Shown here: positions 20,698 through 27,843 of the stretch, piece by piece
Layout of the letters: each line of letters opens with the position of its first letter
How positions within the stretch are numbered: the stretch's first letter is position 1
Assembly: GCA_015501075.1 (NCBI GenBank)
Contig: JADNYJ010000420.1
Coordinates: 1-27,843 of the forward strand
DNA: 27,843 nucleotides
Origin: Gymnopilus junonius
Taxonomy: Eukaryota; Basidiomycota; Agaricomycetes; Agaricales; Galerinaceae
Direction of reading: 5' to 3'
Translations under genes and position numbers: made by a program
Notes under the pieces: generated by a model
Told to the model about the DNA's origin: nothing
What the model saw: only the letters and a program-made list of their open reading frames with translations
The model's database searches: none

Positions 20698-20922
20698 CAT
20701 CAGGAAAAAGGGTATTTGCTTTACAGCAATACAAGCTATTTGGTTCTTTGCAAACTCTATAGAGTTACACAGAGGCTTTGTGTTGCTTTGGATATGCTTT
20801 GGGAGCCTTGTGAAGTCCCTAAAGCAATATGGAGCCTCTGTATAGCTCTATATGTATTTAAGATTGAGTTACAAGGAAGGGTAGCTTTGTAGACTTATAA
20901 AGCAAAACCCTTTTTCCTGATG
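20698..20922. mobile_element. Foldback or MITE-like element with terminal inverted repeats
   Basis: The left end CATCAGGAAAAAGGGT (from 20698) and the right end ACCCTTTTTCCTGATG (to 20922) are inverted repeats. The match extends to about 24 bases, through TTTGCTTTA, with one inserted base. Inner parts (ACAGAGGCT near 20769 and AGCCTCTGT near 20832) also pair, so nearly the whole 225 bases can fold. There is no coding capacity. A target duplication is not clear, so the superfamily is undetermined. It sits in an intron region of gene 2. Confidence 0.75.
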
Positions 20923-21218
20923 CATATGCTGACGATTTTGCTTCTAGATCCCATATCCACCCTGTCACTATCTTTTCTGCCAAGCAGGATACTGGAACTT
21001 GTGTCTTGACAACCTACAGGTATGTCATTCATTATTGGCATCAATACCTTTTCTTTGAGGCCAACAATCTGTCCCTAGTCTGCTGTATTATGGAGTTGCT
21101 TCTCATTCTTTTGCAATCAGATGTTATCACTGCTCATTGTGTCTTTAATCAGCCACTCCTTTTCCAGGTAAATCTCCACTTCTACAACTATAAGCATCTT
21201 CTTTGTAGAAGGAGTTGA

Positions 21219-21282
21219 CTGTGTCCCTCCTTGCTTACAATCTGACTCTGTCTTTTGCATTGTTGGCCTGATTGTGTCTGCC
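21219..21282 (+). repeat. GTTGACTGTGTC repeat block, copy B, in an intron of gene 2
   Basis: GAGTTGACTGTGTCCCTCC, then CTGACTCTGTC and CTGATTGTGTCTGCC, are in the same order and spacing as copy A. Probably a local duplication. Confidence 0.65.
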
Positions 21283-23703
21283 AACTTCATATCCGATGTT
21301 GTCTTTCTCCTTCTTGCTATCTTGGAAGCTAATCCTCCAATTTTCAGTGCTATGTCACCCTCTCAACCTTCTTTTGGCACCTCTGGCCTCTATCCCTGTA
21401 AGTCCAATGGTTTGAAATCAAAGAAACATTATCTAACTGAAATTTGACTATGTAGATGGTGTAATTGATTGCTATGGGATCAAACGGACATCTAGTGGGA
21501 AGGCCATCTTTGGAAAAAATATGGATGATGGCAGTCAGTGGTCTTCAATTATTCTGACTGTAGCTTTCAAGATACTGACTTATTTTATAGCTCCTCTCAT
21601 CAGTACAGATGCCTATTTGATTGTGGAACTTCCATCACTGGCATATGATGATGTCGGGCTGAAGAGAGATCATCTCACCCAAGAACTCATCAATGGCTAT
21701 GAATAGCCTCACAGATTTTTTATCACTTCTGCCAACATGAACTGGATTCCAGACCTGAGCCAAGACAGCACCTCTGTCTATGTTCAACAAGATGTCTGTT
21801 ATGCTACACATGATTTCTCACTATGGCTGCAGTAGTTTTTCAAGGGCACTTATTATATGCCCTTCATTATGAAAAAGCCTCTTCCCGAAGACATGGCTTA
21901 TCATGAATATTGGCTTCTGTGGTATAATCTGCAAGATGATGAGTTTGTCCTTGAACCTGGAGCCATGTTGAAGATTGGGATGATTCAAGAGGATCTGCAT
22001 CAGGAGCTTGTCACCCTGAGGTGGAAGATCCACCACTGCATCCTCAACTTTTTGAAGAAGCATGGTTTCACTCAAAACTGCAAGGAAGTCCATGAACTCA
22101 TGCACAGCAACAGAGGGCAGCATTTCACAAACATCGCCCTTGAATGTGCCCCACAAACCTTCCTTATGACATTGTTGACCCTTACAACTTTCCAATGACA
22201 TGCTCTGGAGGTTCTCACCATTATGGACTATCATGAAAAATGGAAACCCATCAAAGATGCACTTGATGGTACTCCATGACTGGTCAACCTCTCGATAATG
22301 GGCTGCTTCACCTGTGACCTCCTCATAGCTCAAAGATTCTATGAAATGGGTGTTCCATACTGGCTTGTGTGGCCGATGTCTGAATTTTCTATGAGAATCA
22401 AAATTGTCAATGTTGTCGAACTGGAGAGAGTGGACCTCTGTTTCACTGTCTATCCTAATATGGCCATGATATGGCAGGGCCCTCCAAATGCTATATGAAA
22501 CAGAGCCTGCCAACACCTGCAACTAGGCAACATTCACATTGGCCATACGGCCTGGGAATATGGACTGGGTGACATGCCTGAAAATGCTCAAGCAGGTTCA
22601 TAATTTTCTACTTATGGATGCTATCAATACTCAATGGAGTCTTAGCTGCTGGACCTTCTCATACTGCAGCATCATCAGCTACATCTTCTGTGGTCCCTCC
22701 ACCTTCTGAGTCTCCCTTTGGCACTCCCTATGAGCCTTCTTCATATGTCAAGTTGGGTCAGCAGGTCAATCTGACCAAATTTGAGAAGCCTTCATCTCCT
22801 CGCTGTCCGGAAGCATCTCCATTCTGGTCATCGGCTCTTGCATTCATCAATCCAACATGGCAGGAGGTCTATGACCATCGAAATCAGTCTCTTTTGCATG
22901 GCTATCCTTTTCTTGACCCATTTGTCCTGTGTGGTGATGGTGAAAGAACAAATGACTATTTCTTAGCTTGATTAGCATTTCACTCCACCTGTTTGAGCTT
23001 TACTCTGCAGGCTGGGTTGCAGATTTTCAGTCAGATCAACAAATGTGAGCTTGCAAAACCAGGCACTCAGGACTGGCAGGAGTTTTTGTTTGAGCTCACC
23101 AGATTATATGGCCTACAGGAGAGATCTGATGTGCCACCTGGTAAAAGGCAACACATCACAGCTAATGTCAGCAAGCTCTTCAATTTCGAGTTGCCAATAT
23201 CATCACAATCAATTGACATATGCTGGTGGGATCAAGTTGTAGTCTCGGTGGCTTCCATTCAAGCAGGACAGCTAACGGTGCCTGATAAAATCTAGATGGA
23301 GGTTATTTGGGATCTCTTTGAGCACAATTTTCAACTGGAATTGTTGGTGGTTGATGGCTGTATCTTTCCTTGAGAACTTATGGCAGACGAGGATGCTGCA
23401 ATGAGGGATGACATGGTGCTTGCCATCTTTCCAAGCAACACAGTTATTTCCAACACTTACCCTGCAACAGATGAAGGACTAGCTGCCAGGAATTGGAAGG
23501 CTCATGAGAAATATGTTGAAGCATTTTAGCAGCTTCTTTCATACTGGCCAGGTAAACCAGCAGAGGTGTTGCAAAATATGTCACCTGGTATTTCTGAGCA
23601 GAGTGTCATTGAAGTGGAGAAGGTCACATACCCCTTTTACTGCCACACTTTCTTCCATTATCTTGATCATGCCCCTTCCACCCCTCATTGTCTGCCTGCT
23701 TAG

Positions 23704-24120
23704 GCATATCTCTATATTGCAGCCTCATTGTTTCACTCTCTTCCTGTCTTTGTATGTGGTTCTGGCCTTGCAGTGTCAATGAGCAACTCTTGAACTGACT
23801 CTTTTTTAGTTGCTGTGTATATATTGCAATGTCTTGCTCTGCCTCGAGGATCCTGTCATGAGTCCACCTTTTGCCTCTTGCCTCTTGCCTGTTTTCTATT
23901 TCTCATTAATAGGACAGATTTTTTTAATCTTGTCATATCACATGTTGTCCATGCTGTGCTTGCCTTTTGGGGTGAGCTATAATTTATATTTATACCCTTT
24001 GTTTGACAGTGTGAGCCCATTTCTTGATAAGAGATAATGTTGATCAGGTATGTGCTCCTTGCTTTCCTCTCTTATCTTCATCTGTCATGGCATTGCATGT
24101 CTTTTCCCACCATTTTGCAG
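23704..24120. other. Pyrimidine-rich spacer, with a probable intron before the KDZ fragment
   Basis: The region between the gene 2 stop and the KDZ exon is T-rich. GTATGTGCTCC near 24050 to TTTTGCAG at 24113-24120 looks like a donor/acceptor pair (about 70 bases), suggesting an upstream KDZ exon that is too decayed to read. Confidence 0.4.
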
Positions 24121-24584
24121 CAACCAGGGTTTATCCCTGAACATGAGCATCCCTTTGTGCAGAGCCATCACCCCTTGCAGGGTAAATAAAGTTCATGCTC
24201 CTACTGGGATCTTTTATCAAGTTGGGCTGCACAATGCAGACATGGATGTGGACTTGAATGCTGTCTTGAGTAAGGTTGAGGTTGAACAGTTGGATGCTGG
24301 ATCAGATGAACTGGAAGAGAATGAAGAAAGAATCAAGGTGCAAAGGAAAAGGGAACAACAGTGGAGGAAATGGAGTGAGGAGGTCATCACAAACTTGCTG
24401 GGGCCTTATGTATCCTTGCTGCATGAGTCTGACTCCCTCAGAGACTTGACTGCTGCTCACAACTGCAAGCTATGTGAAGGCTGTGAAGGCAGGCCAACTC
24501 TGGAGGTCTCATGTATCTACTTTGACAGTATGTTGTTTCTGCTTTTTTCATTTCATTGACACTTTGACTTTGTTAAGTTCTCAA
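24121..24584 (+). pseudogene. KDZ transposase N-terminal fragment with CxC1-like cysteine cluster
   Basis: The exon reads QPGFIPEHEHPFVQSHHPLQ, then (frame 24191-24527) HAPTGIFYQVGLHNADMDVD, an acidic helix EELEENEERIKVQ-type, EQQWRKWSEEVITNLLGPYV and CKLCEGCEGRPTLEVSCIYF. Spacing of the last four Cys is C-x2-C-x2-C-x9-C. The order WxxWxxEVIxxLLxPY, then SLRDL, a cysteine cluster and CIYFD, is as I recall for the CxC1-like region before KDZ transposase domains, which are expanded in Agaricomycetes. The donor GTATGT is at 24528, with acceptor AAG ending 24577. Seven bases later the chromovirus LTR begins, so the catalytic part is not present in the window. Confidence 0.65.
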
Positions 24585-25045
24585 TGAAGGGAAGGGCGGA
24601 GTAGGCAGAGGAGATCCACGTCGGAGCTACGTCAGAGTATGTCGGTGTCGGAGTTGGTCTTAGCATAACGTATGTAGACGTAGGGTTGAGACTTCAGCTT
24701 CAACGTGTGTGTTGCGCTCCATTGTCTGGATGTTGTCTTGAATTTTGGAGTCAGATCAGAATGAGAGAGCAGAGTAGAGAGCATGGATTGATTAATGAAC
24801 AATATATGAACTGAGGTACCTAATAATAGTTCTAAGGTTTTTATACTACGGAGGAAACTAAGCGGAGACCGTATGTGTACTAGTGAGCAGGCAGACGTGT
24901 AAGTTACTCTGCACTACTCAGAGTTGACTAGCTATGTGTAATCTAAGTGTCTACGTGTTCCAGGACTTGTAGTACTTCGAGGGGATCATGAGGTCGGAGT
25001 TCGTATAGTTGGAGATCGGAGTTGGTCGGAGGCGCGTATATAACA
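24585..25045 (-). repeat. LTR of the chromovirus (3' LTR with respect to the minus strand)
   Basis: On the plus strand it begins TG (24585) and ends CA (25044-25045). Read on the minus strand it starts TGTTATATACGCGCC, directly preceded by CCTAAGGGGGAAATAC, a good polypurine tract (25046-25061). Length 461 bases. The second LTR is beyond the right edge, so the borders rest on this tract and the TG/CA ends only. Confidence 0.6.
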
Positions 25046-25173
25046 GTATTTCCCCCTTAGGCCGAACCTTGAGGCCTGTGCGTGGGAATGGTCACGTGCT
25101 GGTTGGTTTTGGTTGCTTTGAAATTTTCATTCGGTCCTCTCTTCAATATTGTCATCCTACCTCCCCCATCGAT

Positions 25174-26285
25174 ATGTCGCACACCGATTCCGACTTGGAG
25201 GATTTCGAAGACCTCGAAGACCTCGAAGCGCAGGAGCAGAAACTCGCGCTCCAGAGGGAAGAGCTTCGTCGGAAGTGAGAACGGATGGAGCAGAGGCGAC
25301 GGGAGGCAGAGGAGCATGCAGAGGCAGAACGGGCAGCAGAAGAAGCATGGAAGGCAGCCGAGGCGGAGGAGGCAGCAGTGGCAGAGGCAGCGGAGGCAGA
25401 GAAGGCGACGGAGGCAGAGCAGAGTAAAACCACGAAGGGAAAGAAGAAGGCGCAGCCAAAGGAGAAGGCAGCTGCGACGTAGCAGAAGGCGGTCGTGATG
25501 CGGGAGTCGGCCAGAGTGTATGAGGTGGTGGTAGGAGTCATCTGCATTTGGTGTGTGCAGGCAGGGGCGAAGTGCCTATGGCCTAGGTAAGTCCCATTTT
25601 TAATTTTTCTTTGTTATGATTTAATTTTTGACTTGTGATTTGTTTTTAGGGAGGGTACCAGCAAGGTGGCATCATACAAGCGCTGCCAAGTGCAGCGCAA
25701 GGCTTGCAAGATCGGTGGAGGAGCTGCGAGGTCGGAGGGTCGGACAGAGTCGGAGGTACGACCAGCCAAGGCAACGGGGGTGGCAAAGCCCAAGCCCAAG
25801 ATGACGGCGGAGGCGCAGAAAGGGCCGGGTATCCAGCACATTGCTCGATACCTGAGGGAGATCTGGGACTTGTTGGAAGACATGTCCTGGATCCAAGATC
25901 CCCCATATGCACCGTCGGAGCCGAGTGCGTCGGAGTACGTACCGTCAGACCAGGAGGGAATTGACGTGGAGGCAGAGTATTTGAATGAGAGGTATGAGAG
26001 GGTCATGGCGGCCTTAGACGCGGGGAAGAAGGTTGAGGTGGATGAGTCGGAGGAGTCGGAGGAGTCGGAGAAGGAGGTAGTTGGAGCGGTGATGGGTGAA
26101 CAGGAGGACGAGAGGTCAGATGCGGACATGAGGAGTGATAGCGAGGGAGAGGTCAAGGTTTGAAGAGGAAAAGGGATGAGTTGTCAGATTCGGAGGAGGA
26201 TGAGGAGGAGGATGAGGATGAGGATGATGGAGGATTAGAAGGAATGAGGATGTACGAGGTGCCAGCAAAGCGCGCTCATCAATAG
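25174..26285 (+). pseudogene. Zn2Cys6-like nuclear protein encoded antisense inside the chromovirus
   Basis: The ATG at 25174 opens MSHTDSDLEDFEDLEDLEAQ. A Glu/Ala/Arg-rich coiled-coil stretch follows (to about 25460). Stops: TGA 25276-25278 and TAG 25480-25482. Then CIWCVQAGAKC (Cys codons at 25543, 25552, 25573) precedes an intron at 25587-25649 (63 bases, GTAAGT...TAG, phase 2). Exon 2 continues EGTSKVASYKRCQVQRKACK. The spacing C-x2-C-x6-C-x12-Y-x2-C-x6-C fits the fungal Zn2Cys6 binuclear cluster, except that the fourth Cys is Tyr (25675-25677, TGC to TAC). The tail has WDLLEDMSWIQDPPYAP and acidic runs. After a one-base shift near 26160 it reads KRKRDELSDSEEDEEE and ends at TAG 26283-26285. 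A basic patch plus acidic tail suggests a nuclear regulator. Similar ORFs recur in mushroom genomes in my recollection; the role is unknown. Confidence 0.6.
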
Positions 26286-26395
26286 ATAGTAGTTTTTGTA
26301 GAGTTTTTTTTTTTTTTTTCTTCTTTTTTTTTCTAATACTTGTCTTTCTTGTTAATGATGTTTTTTGGTGAATCATAAGCTAAGTGAGAGATGAA
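26286..26395. other. T-rich tract between the antisense gene and pol
   Basis: Runs of T (about 26303-26333) with TTTCTTCTTTTTTTTT occur at the shared 3' ends of two converging reading frames, a plausible 3' processing region. Confidence 0.4.
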
Positions 26396-26646
26396 AGGGG
26401 TCCGGGTTTGTTGGGGTAAGCAGAGTGAAAGTCGGAGATGAGGTCGGGCATGTGTTCAAGTTCAGTAGCTGGGAGCCAGGATTGTTCTTCATCGGTGCCT
26501 TCATAACCTAACCAGCAAACCAAGTACAATAGTTTGCACTTGCGTCATTGATCAAGCTTGGAGTCGAGGACTTCAGCGATTTCATATTCGATTTCGCCTT
26601 CGACTTCAACAGGCAGAGGCGAGATTGAGTCCGATTCGGAATATCA
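26396..26646 (-). pseudogene. Chromodomain at the C-terminus of the chromovirus integrase
   Basis: Read on the minus strand: EGEIEYEIAEVLDSKLDQ, TGA (26545-26547), RKCKLLYLVWLVGYEGTDEE, QSWLPATELEHMPDLISDFH, ending SAYPNKPGP. Chromodomain hallmarks are the EYEVEEILD-type first strand, the aromatic YLVxW, GYxxxxxSWxPxxxL and the final helix. Another TGA lies at 26644-26646. The domain directs integration to heterochromatin by binding histone marks. The TGA at 26545 sits where relatives have Arg. Confidence 0.8.
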
Positions 26647-27843
26647 TTCAGAGTAAACGGTTCCAGCATAGAAACTGGTAAACGGGGTGAACACCATGCA
26701 TGGAGTCAGGAAGTTGTAAAGTAAAAGAGTGTGTGCCGGCTTTGGCGATGATATCAAAAGGACCATAATATTTTTCGGAGAGTTTCTTGGAGGGACGTGT
26801 GGTGCAGAAGAACTTTGCTTTGATGAATGCTTGCTGTCTGACTTGGAAGTCAGGGGGTGGAGTGCATCGGAGGTCAGCAGAGACTTGATAATGCTTTTGT
26901 GATTCAGTGATAGCATTCTTGAGTTCTTTGTGTAATTCATCTAGATCAACAACAAAATCGTGAGCGTGAGCAGAGGTGAGGTCGCATTTGGGATGGATAG
27001 CCATGTTAGGGTGGTAACCTTTATTAGCGAAGAATGGTGAAATGCCGAGTAGTAGCACTAGGAGCATTGTTGTAAGCAAACTCTGCAAGAGGTAATAGAC
27101 TTGACCAATTATCTTGCTGATAGTTGCAATAAATTCGGAGGTATTGCTCTAGTGTCTGATTAGTATGTTCAGTCTGGCCATGCCTTCAGGATGGTATCCG
27201 GAAGTGAAATGGAGTTTCATGTCGAGTGCTTTTCCTAAGGATCGGAAGAAGCGGAGACGAATTCAGGTCCGCGGTCAGAGGTGACGTGTTCGGGGATGCC
27301 GTGCTTGGAGAACACATGAATGACGAAAAGCATGGCAAGGTCTTCGGAGGTGCAAGCGGAGGTGGTCGGAATGAATATAGCTTGCTTGGTGAGTCGGTCA
27401 ACAATGACTAGGATCGTGTCATGTCCATCGGATGTCGGAAGGATTTCGATAAAGTCCATTGATATTGAATTCCAGGGACGTTCGGGGATCGGGAGCTGCT
27501 TGAGCAATCCGTAGGGTTTGTGTCATTGAGGTTTGGAATGCATACATGTCGTACACGATTTGCAATACTTCTTCAAAGTCTCGTAGTCGGGCCAGGTGTA
27601 TTCATGAAGGATAAGACTAGTCATCTTATTTTGTCCAGGGTGTCCGGCGAGGATATGATCATGCTTGTGTCGGAGGATGCGGAGTCGGAGGTCGATGCAT
27701 CAGGAACATAGATGCGTGATTCATGACGAGAGGTAACCATCTGGATCAAGGGACCAGTGTGGTTTTGGTTCCTTCATGTGAGCAAGGTAAACCGGGTCAG
27801 GAGGTAGCACAGCGAGGAGGTATGTCGGAGTAGGTCGGAGTCC
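26647..27843 (-). pseudogene. pol: Chromovirus integrase, broken, running off the right edge
   Basis: Minus-strand frames give a partial zinc-binding domain near 27520-27600 (CKSCTTCMHSKPQ, a CxxC pair). The core at 27507-27235 contains SMDFIEILPTSDGHDTILVI with the first catalytic Asp, and HVTSDRGPEFVS with the second. The third residue falls in a decayed part (about 27100-27230). The C-terminal part at 27088-26648 contains [34 protein letters not shown] and FTLQLPDSMHGVHPVY, typical of this group, after which the frame is lost before the chromodomain. At least two frameshifts are present. Confidence 0.85.

Larger units (their letters stand above)
20364..23703 (+). pseudogene. Gene 2: large multi-exon gene of unknown function, degenerate
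   Basis: A possible start is ATG 20364; early exons are short and uncertain, with donor/acceptor pairs around 20551, 20957, 21019, 21120, 21171 and 21400-21457. The main exon (about 21458-22610) reads GVIDCYGIKRTSSGKAIFG, then MPFIMKKPLPEDMAYHEYW, FVLEPGAMLKIGMIQEDLH, HSNRGQHFTNIALECAPQT, MGCFTCDLLIAQRFYEMGV and PYWLVWPMSEF. It contains TAG at 21704 and 21833 and TGA at 22196, 22277 and 22496. After a frame change the second part (22618-23560) reads LQERSDVPPGKRQHITANVS, SIDICWWDQVVVSVASIQAG and VIWDLFEHNFQLELL. The last exon ends with TYPFYCHTFFHYLDHAP and TAG 23701-23703. I recall this text pattern as a repeated Agaricomycete family of unknown function; no enzyme motif is evident. Confidence 0.6.
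24585..27843 (-). mobile_element. Ty3/gypsy chromovirus, 3' part, inserted in the KDZ fragment
   Basis: Going leftward from the right edge: integrase zinc domain, catalytic core, C-terminal part, chromodomain, then a non-pol interval with an oppositely oriented gene, then the LTR. The sequence is far richer in CpG than the other elements, which points to a younger insertion. In-frame TGA codons show that this copy is also decaying. Gag, protease and RT should lie to the right. Confidence 0.8.

Noticed and set aside
21821..22522. A 233-codon minus-strand ORF, the longest uninterrupted frame in the window
   Set aside because: It lies exactly opposite the main exon of gene 2, whose plus-strand frame shows coherent protein-like text and transition-type stops. 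The minus frame has no motif and is a shadow.
25152..25547. Minus-strand and alternate-frame ORFs over the coiled-coil part of the zinc-cluster gene
   Set aside because: They are Ser/Ala- or Arg-rich mirror frames of a repetitive GA-rich coding stretch, with no splice or motif support.
26303..26333. T tract as a poly-A tail of a reverse-oriented retrogene
   Set aside because: There is no target duplication or gene body next to it. It lies between two converging frames and is interrupted by C residues.
1..27843. CRISPR array, tRNA or rRNA genes, bacterial operons
   Set aside because: No regularly spaced repeats with unique spacers, no cloverleaf or rRNA core motif, and the gene structure is eukaryotic with introns.

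Overview
The window is a decayed, transposon-dense stretch of a filamentous basidiomycete genome, most likely an Agaricomycete (mushroom-forming fungus). The grounds are short spliceosomal introns (about 49-63 bases, GTAAGT/GTATGT donors), a fragment resembling the CxC1 region of KDZ transposases, a Ty3/gypsy chromovirus, a Ty1/copia element, and a PIF1-type helicase of the kind that is multi-copy in these fungi. I see no intact host housekeeping gene, rRNA, tRNA or CRISPR array. Family assignments are recall from motifs and were not checked by a search.

Layout, left to right. (1) 1-2814, minus: broken PIF1-like helicase whose C-terminal part carries a cysteine box and a CxxC pair, and runs off the left edge. 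(2) 2815-3680: compositionally distinct block with an unidentified minus-strand reading frame. (3) 3681-10735, plus: old Ty3/gypsy element (gag, protease, RT, RNase H, integrase) with many stops and frameshifts and no recognisable LTR pair. (4) 10736-11937: small remnants, including a minus-strand ORF and an isolated zinc-knuckle fragment. (5) 11938-13621, plus: spliced pseudogene ending in a domain I recall from Agaricomycete caspase-associated proteins. (6) 14077-19606, minus: large multi-exon degenerate gene of unknown function (gene 1), interrupted by a gag-only copia element with 175-base LTRs and a 5-base target duplication (15946-17577). (7) 20364-23703, plus: second large degenerate gene of unknown function (gene 2), divergent from gene 1, with a foldback/MITE-like element in an early intron region. 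(8) 24121-24584, plus: KDZ/CxC1 fragment cut off by the LTR of a chromovirus. (9) 24585-27843: chromovirus on the minus strand (LTR, chromodomain, integrase, running off the right edge), with a separate plus-strand gene between its pol 3' end and the LTR. That gene encodes a Zn2Cys6-like cluster whose linker is split by an intron.

One process links most of the window. In-frame stops are overwhelmingly TGA and often sit where relatives have Arg (CGA to TGA), and the copia LTRs differ only at CpG-derived sites. Both fit cytosine methylation and deamination acting on silenced repeats. The right-hand chromovirus is still CpG-rich and is probably the youngest layer, nested into the KDZ fragment.

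The most unusual points are the antisense zinc-cluster gene inside the chromovirus, the divergent pair of unknown genes beside a KDZ fragment, and the helicase-cysteine box arrangement.
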